Shown: positions 1-9,988 of the stretch, one piece after another | Layout of the letters: every line of letters starts with the position of its first letter | How positions within the stretch are numbered: position 1 is the first letter of the stretch | The notes under the pieces: generated by a model | The model's input: only the letters and a program-made list of their open reading frames with translations | The model's database searches: none | What the model was told of the DNA's origin: nothing | Made by a program: the position numbers and the translations under genes | DNA from: Cephalopachus bancanus | Lineage: Eukaryota; Chordata; Mammalia; Primates; Tarsiidae | Length of the DNA: 64,000 nt | Assembly (NCBI GenBank): GCA_027257055.1 | Contig: JAPVLO010000045.1 | Location: 248,001 to 312,000 of the forward strand | Direction: 5' to 3'

Positions 1-88
1 TGGTCTTGAACCCCCGGGCTCAGGCACTCTTCTCGTCTTGGCCTCCCAAAGTGCTGGGATTACAGGCTTGAGCCACTGTGTCTGGCAG
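1..88 (-). repeat. Alu, cut by window edge
   Basis: Antisense left arm of an Alu, ending in the reverse complement of the usual Alu 5' end (GTGCTGGGATTACAGG, then GAGCCACTGTG and TCTGGC). The rest lies outside the window. It interrupts the integrase part of the retroviral remnant that follows. Confidence 0.9.
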
Positions 89-396
89 GAAACACATTTT
101 GTGCGAACTTCTTAGCTACTGTCACAGCATCAGCATTTTTTACATTGGAAAGCCTCTACCCAACCACAGAACATACAAACTATTACATACTGATGCCCCA
201 TTGAGGGTGACCAAGCCCATCTGTAAATGTCCAAATGGTCCATCAGGTGGCGGAAATATGCCACCTGAAGTTTTGTTTTCCCAGGATTATGAGTTTGACA
301 AACCAAACATTGGTTATAAACCATTTTAGCAACTTTGGGGAAGCTGCACCAGCAATATTTTTCCATAATTTGGATCATTTTGTCATTTCTTAGCAT
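89..396 (-). pseudogene. ERV pol: integrase zinc-finger and core start (broken)
   Basis: A minus-strand open stretch (396-130) has the C-x2-C half of the integrase HHCC zinc-binding domain (C-L-V-C-Q-T-H) followed by the start of the catalytic core with the G-W-V-E-A-F signature typical of class I ERV integrases. The reading frame decays at its C-terminal end and the element is then cut by the Alu at 1-88. The histidine half of the same domain is upstream, near 500-560, separated by an Alu fragment at 405-504. Confidence 0.75.
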
Positions 397-404
397 TTAA
401 TTTT

Positions 405-504
405 CTTTTTTTAAAAATAGAGACAGGGTCTAAGATGGTCTTGAACTATGAGGTTTCAAGCAATCTTCCCACCTTGGTCTCCCAAAGTGCTGGGATTACA
501 GGCG
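405..504 (-). repeat. Alu left-arm fragment
   Basis: About 100 bp of antisense Alu (ATAGAGACAGGGTC at one end, GTGCTGGGATTACAGGCG at the other), diverged. It splits the integrase zinc-binding domain of the ERV. Confidence 0.75.
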
Positions 505-846
505 AAATCCATGATGAATTGTGGAGTGCAGAACTTTTAACACTGTAAGCTTCAAAGACTCAGGAAGAACCAGGCAGCCATAGGGGCCTTTTGTGAGTCC
601 ATGCTTAACATCGAACTGATATCCTTTTAGATACCAGTTTTGTTTTTCCAAATCAGATGTATTATACTGTTGACTAAATAGGTCATCATAAGGGAGATGA
701 CTTGGCTCAACCTTATGGAATTCATTCAAATGGCATATCCTAATAGTTCCAGTACTAGCAGATTTAGCATAAAAATCTGCTGGGACATTCTCTTTATATT
801 GAGGTTCAATTTTACAGATATAAGCTTTAGTGTTAATAATGGGCAA
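496..846 (-). pseudogene. ERV pol: RNase H-integrase junction (broken)
   Basis: A 116-residue minus-strand open stretch matches the linker between RNase H and integrase of class I ERVs. It ends with the conserved L-P-E-S-L-K-L block and an H-S-T-I-H-H-G segment that supplies the two histidines of the integrase HHCC zinc site. The ORF starts at an internal methionine, so the start has no biological meaning. It continues the frame order of the pieces on either side. Confidence 0.75.
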
Positions 847-946
847 TCTGTGATGGGAACAGGAAAGGTGTTTATCTACTTGCAGTTCATTTTTTATGGG
901 AGTCCCACTAAAAGTAAAAAACTTGGGTTGTTTCCATAATATGCCA

Positions 947-1528
947 AAATTGTGGATTACTTCTAAAGAGTATCTGCTGTCTGTTTAAATATTTAGTGAC
1001 TTGTGCTTAGCTAGGTGACAAGGCTCAGGTGAGAGCAAAAAGCTCTGTGGGTTGAACCGACTTAAATTGGGAACGAGCTCCATTCGTCATTAGTATTTCA
1101 AGTTGTAACAGCATACACTGCCTGATAGCTTTTGCTTCTGAATTTTTGGCATAGGACTTGTCAACGAAAAGTATGAATTCAGGATTATCCAGTGGAGAAT
1201 TTTATATATCAACACAAGGGACCATTATTTCTGATACTATGCTTGTGCAATTGAGGTCTTTGGCACCATTAGGGAGAGGTGGTAGAGTGGGCTGGGCTGA
1301 GTAGGTTGCAGCATTTTCAATGAAGATTTGGAGACAGGAGAAGAATTTCTAAGATGTTAGTTGGCTTGCTGAAAAATGCTGAATTTGGTTGGAATTTAGT
1401 AGACTTTCCACAGCATGTGGGACTTACAGTTCAGATGACACATCTACCAACTTGGCTGCTTCTGCCTCTGCTACTGCTTTGAAACAATTAAGGTAAGCCT
1501 TAGCTAAGGTAAGCCTTAATTAAGGGGT
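947..1528 (-). pseudogene. ERV pol: RNase H region, heavily decayed
   Basis: Lies between the recognised connection domain (1529-1783) and the RNase H-integrase linker (496-846), so by position it is the RNase H domain. No long frame survives. A short duplication of 'taaggtaagcctta' is visible at about 1490-1522. Confidence 0.5.
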
Positions 1529-2355
1529 CTAATTGTGGAGTATAATATGAAATGGGCCTATACTTTCCTCTTGTTTTGGGGTAAAAACTCCTAGTGCTTG
1601 ATTGTTAGGGTCATGAACAAACAAGGTAAAAGGCTTAGTGTAATTTGAAAGCCCTAAAGCTGGGGGCTGTTGTAAGACCAATTTTATTTGGGTAAAAGCT
1701 AACTCATGACTGTCTTTGCAAGGTAGAGGCTCTGAAACTGCATTTCTAGTGAGCTCAAACAAGAGTGAAGCTATTAAAAACAATTCAGGACCCAGGATCT
1801 GCAGTATCTTGCAAGTCCAAGAAAATCCTTTAATTGCCTTTTGGCTACAGGCTGAGGAAAACTTTGAATAGTATTTTTTCTCTCAGGAAAAGAGAGAAGT
1901 TTCTTCAGTACTCAAGTCCTGTCTCAAGAGTGGACTTTTTCTCTTAAAAACTGAAGTTTTTTTTTCATTGAAGCCTTATGACCTTTTTGTGCAAGGTGCT
2001 TTAAAAGATAAATTGAGACAAGTTCAAAGCATTCTTTAGTGGGAAGCGTAATAGTAGGTCATTTACACACTGAATAAAAGTAGAATTTTAAGGAAGCTGT
2101 GGTGTTATTAAGTCCTGATTCAATGTCTGGAAAAACTGTGAAAGGGCTTCATTCAGTAAGCCCTTGGACCATCACAATTCAGATGTACTGTTGATTTTTC
2201 CAAGTAAAAGCAAACAGATATTGACTCTCTTTGTGAGATAGAATGCTAAAAGGCTGAGCAGAGGTCTGTTACTGTGAACAATTTTATATCAGCAGTCATG
2301 TTAGATAATAAAGTAATAGGATTTGGGACTATAGGAAACCTTGATATTATTATTA
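1529..2355 (-). pseudogene. ERV pol: reverse transcriptase C-terminus and connection (broken)
   Basis: Minus strand. Residues encoded by 1783-1529 give the conserved connection segment (P-A-L-G-L-S-N-Y-T-K-P-F-T-L-F-V, then N-N-Q-A-L-G-V) found after RT in class I ERVs. Upstream, at 2069-2058, the position of the RT active-site Y-x-D-D box reads C-V-N-D followed by L-L-L, so the first residue and one catalytic aspartate are changed. An Alu at 2356-2620 cuts RT; about 90 bp of further pol lies at 2621-2713. Confidence 0.75.
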
Positions 2356-2620
2356 TTATTTTTTGAGTCAGAGTCTTACTTAGTCGCCCAGGTTGGAGTG
2401 CAGTGGCATGCTCATGGCCACCGCAGCCTCCACCTGCTGGGCTCAGGCGATCCTTCTGCCTTAGCCTTCCAAGTAGCTGGAACCACAGGCATGTACCACC
2501 ATGCCCAGCTAATTTTTTGATTTATTGTGGAGACGAGGTCTCACCAAGTTGCCCAGGCAGTCCTCTTACCTCAGCCTCCCAAAGTGCTGGGATTATAGGA
2601 GTGAGCCACCGTGCCTGGCC
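2356..2620 (-). repeat. Alu, near full length
   Basis: T-run, then GAGTCAGAGTCTTACT through GTGAGCCACCGTGCCTGGCC. Antisense dimeric Alu of the local lineage (TTTGATTTATTGTGGAGACGAGG in the middle), inserted in ERV pol. Confidence 0.9.
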
Positions 2621-2713
2621 TGGTATAATTTTATTAATTGCCCATAAATCTTGAACAAATATCCAGCATTATTCATTTGGGTTTTTTAGTTTTATGAATG
2701 TGTGTATGTATGT

Positions 2714-3010
2714 ATTTAGAGTCAGGGTCTCACTCTGTCACCCAGGCTGGAGTGCAGCGGTATGATCATAGCTCACTGTAACCCTGAACTCTTAGGGCTC
2801 AAGTGATTCTTCTGTTTCAGCCTTCAAGTAGCTAGGACTCCAGGTGTGCACCACCATCCCTGGCTAATTTTTTATTTTCTGTAGAGATAGTGTGTGTGTG
2901 GGGGAATCTCGCTATACTACCCAGGCTGGTCTTGAACTCCTAGCCTCAAGCAGTCCTGCTTTGGCCTCCCAAAGTGCTGGGATTACAGGTGTGAGCCATT
3001 GTGTCTGGCC
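2714..3010 (-). repeat. Alu, full length, older
   Basis: Antisense Alu with both arms, closer to the ancestral AluJ-type sequence (GTCAGGGTCTCACTCTGTCACCCAGG) than to the young local subfamily. Confidence 0.9.
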
Positions 3011-3011
3011 T

Positions 3012-3433
3012 ATTTTTTTTTTTTTTTTAAGTTGAAGTTTCACTCTGTTGTCTGGGCTGGAGTGCAGTGGCACACTCACGGCTACCACATCCTCGACCTG
3101 CTGGACTATGGCAAGCCTTCTGCCTCAGCCTTCCAAGTAGCTGAAACTACAGGTGTGTGCCACCATGCCCACCTAATTTTTTTTTTTTTAATTTTTGAGT
3201 TGGAGTCTCACTCCATCACCCAACCTGCTGGGCTTCTGTGATCCTTCTGTCTCAGCCTTCTAAGTAGCTGGAACTACAGGTGCACATTACCAAGCCCAGC
3301 TAATTTTTTATTTATTGTAGAGACGAGGTCTCGCCAAGTTGCTGGCCTGGTCTCGAACCTGCGGGCTCAGGCAATCCACTCGCCTCAGCCTCCCAAAGTG
3401 CTGGGATTACAGGCTGAGCCACCGTACCCGGCC
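3012..3433 (-). repeat. Two abutting Alus, second with internal deletion
   Basis: A right arm (3012-3175) is followed by a second T-run and another right arm lacking about 60 bp (3176-3290), then one left arm ending at GTACCCGGCC. So there are two right arms and one left arm. Either an Alu inserted into, or was joined to, a truncated neighbour. Confidence 0.8.
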
Positions 3434-3727
3434 TCCCACTTGTTTTAGCTCTCATTTCTCCATGTTTATTTAAGGGCATTAGTAGGAATAATTTATGGAG
3501 AATCTGTTAGAGTCTCATCAGTGTTGATTAACATCATGGGAGTTAAATATCTCCTGGGATTCCTCTAGTGGGGAAACAATCTGGCCTAAAGGGGGGAGGT
3601 TTACTGGCAGACTGATGCAAAAGCAGACAATTTTTTTCCCAGTGTCCTGGTTATTTGCAATGAAGGCAGACACCTTGGGGTAACACAGTGATGAAAAAGT
3701 GGAAACTGTGCCCTAGAGGAATGCGTT
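3434..3727 (-). pseudogene. ERV gag nucleocapsid/protease region with zinc knuckle
   Basis: On the minus strand, 3668-3627 encodes C-x2-C-x4-H-x4-C with G-H-W before the last cysteine, the single retroviral nucleocapsid zinc knuckle. A TAA stop lies inside the knuckle (after the second cysteine and one residue). A proline- and serine-rich stretch follows. Position between the primer site and RT fits gag-pro. Confidence 0.65.
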
Positions 3728-3730
3728 CTT

Positions 3731-3784
3731 TTTTTTTTTTTGAGTTGGAGTCTCACTCTGTCGCCCAGACTGGAGTGCAGTGGC
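3731..3784 (-). repeat. 54-bp severely 5'-truncated Alu
   Basis: Only the Alu 3' end is present: T-run, TGAGTTGGAGTCTCACTCTG, then ends at GCAGTGGC. Flanked by a likely short duplication (gcgttcttt / gcattcttt), so it inserted as a truncated copy. Confidence 0.8.
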
Positions 3785-3849
3785 ATTCTTTAGGTAAAGA
3801 TTAACTTTACTAACTGTGTCTTTGTCGAAACACAGACCCCTCAAGCATG

Positions 3850-4251
3850 ACCAGTATTGGCTTATTGCAATCTGAAAATAAACTTCTGGGGGTGGTGAGA
3901 GCCGGTGACTCAGTGCCTGGTGACCAAGATCCCCCCCCTCAGGGTCTCCAAGACATTCGCAAGTGGTCAACAAGGGAGTCATGGCAGTTAGTCTACCTGA
4001 CTGCAACATCTCCAGAGGAAAGGATTTAAGATGAGGGATTGGGGGGCTATGGGGCCACACTCATCTTAGAGTGCTGGCCCTCTTCCTGTCTGTGAGAAGT
4101 GAACTTTTCTTAAATAAATCTTTTCTTCTTTCATTTCTTTGTGTGTTGCAAATCTTTGCATTACTCGGATCTCTGGTTACCAGCGCACACCTCTGGTGGC
4201 TCGCTGGCTCCAGCAGTGCTGCGTCCCTCCACACCCTCCTCGCCCTAACAC
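3850..4251 (+). mobile_element. Probable solo LTR inserted in the ERV
   Basis: Plus-strand segment with an AATAAA signal in TTCTTAAATAAATCTTTTC (about 4108-4125), a T-rich stretch, a GT-rich TTTGTGTGTTGC and a U5-like GC-rich end closing in CCTAACA. This fits the R-U5 of an LTR opposite in strand to the surrounding provirus. The 5' boundary is a guess. Confidence 0.45.
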
Positions 4252-4513
4252 ATAAAATTAGCTGGAATCCTAGCAGGTCTCAGACTCCTTGGATTGAGAC
4301 AAACCAATGAACAAAAAAGGTACCTACCTGAGGCCCCAAAGTGAATCCAATCTAATTATTGAATCCAGTTCAGTCTTTGCTCAAATGAACTCAAAATCTG
4401 AGAGAAAACTCACCCATAACCTCCACTTTCCTGCAAGGGAGTAGTGAGTCCAGTGGGTTCCGTGGTAGCAGGTTGCCAGGTGTTCTTGGGAGTTACTGGA
4501 TTCTCACTTTGGA

Positions 4514-4531
4514 TCCTCACATCTGACACCA
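4514..4531 (-). promoter_or_regulatory. ERV primer binding site, tRNA-Leu-like
   Basis: Minus strand TGGTGTCAGATGTGAGGA. It begins with the TGG that pairs with a tRNA CCA end, and the first ten bases fit the leucine-tRNA primer site used by several primate ERVs (family knowledge; exact tRNA not checked). Confidence 0.6.
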
Positions 4532-4548
4532 AATCTATTTAAAAAAAA

Positions 4549-4848
4549 TTTTTTTTTTTTTTTTTTGAGTTGGAGTCTCACTCTGTTACCCAGACTGGAG
4601 TGCAGTGACTGCTCCCGGCCACCGCAGCCTCGACCTGCTGGACTCTTGGCGATCCTTCCACCTCAGCCTTCCAAGTAGCTGGAACTACAGGCGTGCGCTA
4701 CCATGCCCGGCTCATTTTTTTGGATTTATTGTAGAGATGAGGTCTCGCCAAGTTGCCCAGGCGGGTCTCGAACCCGCGGGCTCAGGCAATCCACTCACCT
4801 CAGCCTCCTAAAGGCGCGGGATTACAGGCTGAGCCACCAAGCCCGGCT
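4549..4848 (-). repeat. Alu, full length, local subfamily with CCAAGTT
   Basis: T-run, TTGAGTTGGAGTCTCACTCTG through GAGCCACCAAGCCCGGCT. It keeps CTCGCCAAGTTGCCCAG in the left arm. It sits almost exactly at the LTR/primer-site junction of the ERV. Confidence 0.95.
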
Positions 4849-5227
4849 AAAAATATTTTTAAACCAATTAAATTTAAAAGAGTTTAACTGAGCAATTAAG
4901 GATTCACGAACCAGGCATTTCCCAGAACCAGTTCAGAGAAAATCCAGGGCAGTCACATGGTAGGATAACATTTATAAACATAAAAAGGAAAGTTACATAA
5001 GAAAACAGAAGTGGGGACAAACAACTGTATTGGTGACAGCTCACTATTTGCCTCATCTGAGCACAGTGTGAAGAACTGGCCAGTTGAAACCCGGCTGCTG
5101 TGATTGGTTGAGACTCAGCTGTTTGTTACAGAAGCTTACTCCTGGTTTGGCTATCAGTTTATTTATATACCAAGATAATTTCAGTTTGTTAGAGGTTTTC
5201 TTAGGCCAAATTTAATCTGGTTTAACA
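4849..5227 (-). mobile_element. Probable 5' LTR of the ERV
   Basis: Lies just upstream (minus strand) of the primer site, apart from the inserted Alu. Read on the minus strand it starts TGTTAAACC, has TATATAAATA near 5165 and a second TATAAATG near 4972, an AATTAAA polyadenylation-like signal near 4880, and an A/T-rich U5 end. The two ends were placed by eye. The LTR family was not identified. Confidence 0.5.
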
Positions 5228-5810
5228 TAAGAATAATGGCAAAGTGTGACATTAAGTCAATGATCTCCAAACACTTGATTACATAAGATGTAACTCCATC
5301 AAAAATTTTAGTCATGTACACCCAATGTATAGAATTTGCTTCTAAACTGAACACATTTACTATAATTGTACTAATTGTATTGAAGTTCTAATATTTTCTT
5401 CCCAGACTTCAATGGATCAATTGCATACTTTTTGGAATGCATGACCATCCCCATCCCAGATCCCAACAAGTTTACATAATGGTTTAGGTAGCTACTAAAC
5501 TATTTTAAAGAATGAGGCTTTTCATATTCTCTTAATCCTAATCATGGGAAAGGAAACAACTTGTTATTTTCAGACTGTAATCCTTGTTGTCTATATTGTG
5601 CTTTCTGAGTTTACTCTCTGTCTCATCAAACCAATAAATAAAATTCTCAAGATACAGTATGAGGTGGAGTAGGAAGCTATTGGCAGGTGGTACAGGGTAA
5701 GGAGTCAGAGACAGAGGATACACTTTTAAATTCAATTTTATTTTGTGTTTATTGTGCGCCAGGCAGCGGGACACCAAGCTGTGGAAAAGATGGCCTTTCT
5801 CCCTAAGTTG
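5228..5810. other. Unique AT-rich sequence
   Basis: About 580 bp, 5' flank of the ERV. No repeat or gene that I recognise. Confidence 0.5.
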
Positions 5811-5813
5811 TTT

Positions 5814-6114
5814 TTTTTGTTTGTTTGTTTGGGTTTTTTTTGAGTTGGAGTCTCACTCTGTCGCCCAGACTGGAGTGCAGTGGCCGCTCCCGGCCACCGC
5901 AGCCTCGACCTGCTGGGCTCCGGCGATCCTTCCGCCTCAGTCTTCCGAGTAGCCGGAATTACAGGCATGCGCTACCACGCCCGGCTGATTTTTTTGACTT
6001 ATTGTAGAGGTGAGGTCTCGCTGCCCAGGCGGGTCTCGAACCCGCGGGCTCAGGCAATCCACTCACCTCAGCCTCCCAAAGGCGCGGGATTACAGGCTGA
6101 GCCACCGAGCCCGG
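5814..6114 (-). repeat. Young Alu, deletion subfamily, with target duplication
   Basis: Full-length antisense Alu with the CTCGCTGCCCAGG form, lacking the CCAAGTT block. Flanked by a direct duplication ctccctaagttgttt (5799-5813 and 6115-6129). Confidence 0.97.
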
Positions 6115-6261
6115 CTCCCTAAGTTGTTTTAAAATATCTTAGTAACTCAGAGAAATTTGTCTTTTTTGGAGGAAAGAGTCAGATATCCCTAATTATCCGA
6201 GTAATAGCTTAACCCATATGAGAGGGACGATGGGTAGAAACAGAAAAGTTGTTCCCATTGA

Positions 6262-6460
6262 TTAATGAATATTAACTGAATACGCATTCTGTGCCAGACA
6301 CTCTTCTATATATTACCTCAATTACTACTGTCAGGAATTCCATAAGATAGGCATTGTTATCACTATTGTACAGAAGAGGAAGCAAAAGCTTGGATAAGTG
6401 AAGCAGTTTGTACGAGGTCAACAGCTGGTAAGTGGAATAGCTAGAATTCGAACCCAAGTC
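6262..6460 (-). repeat. MIR SINE
   Basis: Antisense MIR: 'ctgtgccagacact', 'tattacctcaatta', 'acagaagaggaa', 'gtcaacagctggtaagtgg', 'attcgaaccca'. A tandem neighbour follows. Confidence 0.75.
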
Positions 6461-6461
6461 A

Positions 6462-6650
6462 AAGTAGTTAACATTTACTGAGTGTTTTTAATGTGCCAGG
6501 CAGTGGTAAGTGCTTGTTTATAGTATCTCATTAAAATTTAAGAACAACTCTAAGAAGTACCATTATTTTGCCCAGTTTACAGATAAGGAATCTGGGACTC
6601 TGAGGATTGTTCATGGAACACAGCCACCAACAGGCAAGACTATCATTTGA
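6462..6650 (-). repeat. MIR SINE (second copy)
   Basis: Antisense MIR with 'taatgtgccaggcagtg', 'tatctcattaaaattta', 'cagtttacagataaggaa'. It directly follows another MIR in the same orientation. Confidence 0.7.
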
Positions 6651-6942
6651 CCCCTTTCCCTGACTGTGCTTCCCTGATGATGGGACAAGAAGGTGTCTGG
6701 GCAAGGAAGAGACCAGCCAGGACTGTGAGGAGCAGCCTGTGGTGGAAGTGATGCTGCATTCCAGTGGCCTAAATGGGAATCACTTGCTTACAGAAGTATT
6801 TATAGTTATAGAATATAGGATATCCATAAATAGTTGGGTATGCTTTAGCTAAATGTTTAGCAAATTTGCTTTTAATCTTGTCCACCGAGCATCAGTATTC
6901 CATTCTTCCCAGGAAACTTCTAGGTTTATAAATGCTCCATTT
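6651..6942. other. Unique sequence
   Basis: No repeat or coding signal seen between the MIR pair and the L1 insertion site. Confidence 0.5.
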
Positions 6943-6959
6943 AAGAACAATGGCAAGGG

Positions 6960-7780
6960 GAAAGGAAAAAAAACAGCCCCATTGAAAAGTGGGCAAAAGA
7001 CATGAATAGACACTTCTCAAAAGATGATATACAGGAGCCAAAAAGTGCCTCACTCATCATCAGAGAAATGCAGATCAAAACCACATGGAGATACCACCTA
7101 ACCCCAGTTAGAATGGCCATCATTAATAAAACAAACAACAACAGATGCTGGCGAGGATGCGGAGAAAAAGGAACGTTTCTACACTGCTGGTGGGAATGCA
7201 AACTAGTGCAACCTCTCTGGAAGACAGTGTGGCGATTTCTGAAAGAACTAGAAATTGACCTTCCATATGACCCAGCAATCCCCCTTTTGGGAATATACCT
7301 GGAGGAATGCAAATCATTCTATAAAAAAGATACCTGCACATGCATGTTTGTTGCAACTCTATTCACAATAGCAAAACCATGGAACCACCCACGCTGCCCA
7401 TCGAAGCTGGACTGGATAAAAAAATGTACATATACACAATGGAATACTATGCAACCATAAAGAAGGACAAACAGGACTTCGCAGCAACTTGTATGGATTT
7501 AGAGTCGATCTTACTCAGTGATCTATCACAGAAACAAAGAACAGAGTACCATATGTTCTCACTTATCAGCAGACCTTGAACAACTAGCATAATACTATAA
7601 GAAGAGAATTGGCAGTAGTGGGAAACTGCCAGGGGAGGAGGGGTGGTAGGATTGGCAGCTGAGGGAAACTGCCGGGTCGGGGGACACGCCTCATCAACAA
7701 GGGCACTTGCATAATGAACATTTGTATACCTAACCCTAAATTGTACCCCACATCTTTAAAATTAAAAAATTAAAAAAATA
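6960..7780 (+). mobile_element. 5'-truncated L1 (ORF2 C-terminus and 3' UTR)
   Basis: Contains the cysteine-rich C-terminal end of L1 ORF2 ([25 protein letters not shown]) in broken frames, then a G-rich 3' UTR and an A-rich tail. A small internal deletion removes the segment after 'gatatacaggagcc'. Flanked by a 17-bp duplication aagaacaatggcaaggg (6943-6959 and 7781-7797), so target-primed insertion is clear. The 3' UTR (GGGTCGGGGGACACGCC, TACCTAACCCTAAATTG) is not the human L1PA type. Confidence 0.93.
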
Positions 7781-7797
7781 AAGAACAATGGCAAGGG

Positions 7798-9020
7798 AAA
7801 GAGTGTGTCTAACATAAATCTTTCGGACTTTATTGACCGTCTCAGACTTACCCTGATACCCAGGTTGACAGAGGTCCCTCAGACTGGATCTCCTCCACGT
7901 TTTTGGAAGGATGATGTTAATAGAATTTATTTTCAGCTTGTTCCTGAAACTTACTGTTCCCATTCATCCTCGTTATCTTCCCTTCAGTCTTTTGAGTCAT
8001 CTCACCTGAAGGTCTTAGAGCTTCTGCTTCATTTTAGGAGCTGCAGGCAACCACATAGGTAAATAATGTTTTCATTCTTCCCTGATCTCATAAAAGTAGG
8101 GTTGTGACTCAGTTATATTCTTCAGAGAGCCAAAGTTATACTCATATTGTGTCCAGGCAAGGAATTAGTCACACAAACAGAGCCGGATTGCTAAGCAACA
8201 CGAAATACATTTCATTAATTGCAACAATGGCACTGTTTGCTCTCAGTAACAATAAGACATGGAACTGGAAGCTGGGGCTGCTAAGCAGGTTGGTTAGCTG
8301 AGATAGTAACATATTAGGGCTTTACTTGTATGCACTGCCTGTAAAATAACTCCATAAACACCCACAACTGAATTCCACTGGTTCCTTAGGTTCTGACTTA
8401 AATATCATTTTTTCCCCCCTGAAAATCCACCCCAAAGGATTAGGTGTCTCCCGGTATGGATATTTGTTATTATTGCTATTATTGTTGTTTATAGTTATTA
8501 ACATCCAAAACCCTACTGAGTTTGGAGAATAATTATTCCCGTATGTGTAGAATTTGCGAGATCTCTTACTCCTCTTCCCACTGAGGAAGTTGAGGAGGAG
8601 GACATTCTTTCTTCCCACCCCCAGCAGTCTAGGCCTCATCCAGTCAGATTCTACTTTCTGGACTTTTGGACTGTGAGTGAGTGACACAAAGACAGAAGAG
8701 ATGGCTAGAATTCACTTTCTGTTTCCAGCAGCAGGGAGAGAGGCCTCATGATAAAATTGTTCCTTCCACTTGGCTTTTGGAGCCTTCCGGGGTCCTCCCA
8801 TTTTCTGAGCTTGTTCCTCCAGTACCTCTGTGAAACCTATCTTGAAGCTCCCTTCCTCATGGCCTTCCAAGAGAGTCTTTTGTATAAATCAACAAGAATC
8901 AGTTCCCAAACTTGACTCCAAAACCCTGAATGAACCTCTCTCCCATGAGCTCTCAAGAGTATTTGTAGTTGTTTCTAATGGCTGTTGCAACAAAGTATCA
9001 TAGATTTTGTGGATTAAAAA
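7798..9020. other. Unique sequence
   Basis: No clear repeat. 8150-8280 has a near-palindromic GATTGCTAAGCAAC within a stretch without repeats. The longest open frame (minus, 8687-8322) shows no domain. Confidence 0.4.
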
Positions 9021-9030
9021 ACAGAAATTT

Positions 9031-9330
9031 GGCCGGGTGTGGTGATTTACACCTATAATCCCAGCACTTTTGGAGGCTGAGGTGAGAGGATTGCCTGAGC
9101 CCACAGGTTCGAGACCAGCCTAGGCAAGTTAGCGAGACATCATCTCTATAATAAACCAAGAAAAATTACCTGGGTGTGATGGCGCATGCCTGTAGTTCCA
9201 GCTACTTGGAAGGCTGAGGCAGAAGGATCGCCTGAGCCCAGCAGGTTGAGACTGCAGTGTGCATAGGCATGCCACTGCACTCCAGCCTAGGCGACAGAGT
9301 GAGACTCCAACTCAAAACAAAAACAAACCC
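9031..9330 (+). repeat. Alu, full length
   Basis: Sense Alu from GGCCGGGTGTGGTG to GAGACTCCAACTC and an A-rich tail, flanked by duplication cagaaattt (9022-9030 and 9331-9339). Confidence 0.95.
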
Positions 9331-9339
9331 CAGAAATTT

Positions 9340-9975
9340 ATTCTGTAACAGTTCCAGAGGCCAGAAGTCTGAAATTAGTATCACTGGGCTGAAATCAAAG
9401 TATTGGCAGGACCAAGTTCTCTCTGGAGACTGTAAGGGAGATTCTCTTCTGGTCCTTGTCTCTCTCCAACTTCCAGTTTCCACCAGAATTCCCGGCTGAT
9501 GGCTTGTGGTTGCATCCCTCCCTTCTCTGCCTCTGTGGTCACATTGCCTTATCCCTTGTCTATGTCAAACCTCCCACTGTCTTCTTTGTATAAGGACATA
9601 TGTGATTGTATTTAGGGTCCATCCCAATAATCCAGGATAATCTCCCATCTCAAGTTCCTTAATTTAATCACATCTACAAAGATATATGTATACATTTTTT
9701 TCCATATAAATTAACATTCACAGGTTCCAGGGATTAGGAGTGAATATCTCTTGGGGGCCATTTTTCCAACCTGTCCCAGTAACCTCAGTTTGTTTCTTTG
9801 TAGCTATGGTGGCTGATTTACTTGTCTGTCTCTTCCTCTCTAGTCTGTGAGCACTTGGGGCTCAGAAACAATTTGTCTTGCCTATCATCTATCCCTGGTG
9901 CTAAGTTTCTGGTAAGCACACAAAGATATTGGTTGAATGAATCGATAAACAAATTAAAGTCAAGATGCAATTTAA
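9340..9975. other. Unique sequence with L2 3' end
   Basis: About 9810-9950 resembles the L2 3' end on the plus strand ('tctgtgagcacttggggctca', 'ggttgaatgaat'). The remainder has a cytosine/thymine-rich stretch but no gene signal. Confidence 0.4.
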
Positions 9976-9988
9976 AAAATTGTATTTA

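Larger units (their letters stand above)
89..5227 (-). mobile_element. Class I (gammaretrovirus-like) ERV remnant
   Basis: Decayed provirus read on the minus strand. In order from high to low coordinates: a probable 5' LTR (about 5227-4849), a primer binding site (4531-4514), a short leader, a gag nucleocapsid zinc knuckle (3668-3627), RT (about 2350-1800), connection/RNase H (about 1783-950), and integrase (846-89), running out of the window. Each part carries stops or frameshifts and the segments are separated by Alus at 405-504, 2356-2620, 2714-3433, 3731-3784 and 4549-4848, and by a plus-strand LTR near 3850-4251. One zinc knuckle and the pol sequence style argue for class I; the primer site resembles tRNA-Leu. 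Most of gag is missing between the leader and the knuckle, unless it diverged beyond recognition. No env is visible. It cannot code for anything. Family name not assigned. Confidence 0.8.

Noticed and set aside
3713..4060. Minus-strand frame taken as ERV gag
   Set aside because: It runs through an Alu stub and the plus-strand LTR-like segment; the recognisable gag sign is the zinc knuckle at 3627-3668 in another frame.
7002..7460. 152-residue frame that looks like a protein
   Set aside because: It is the C-terminal end of L1 ORF2 in a 5'-truncated, frameshifted L1.
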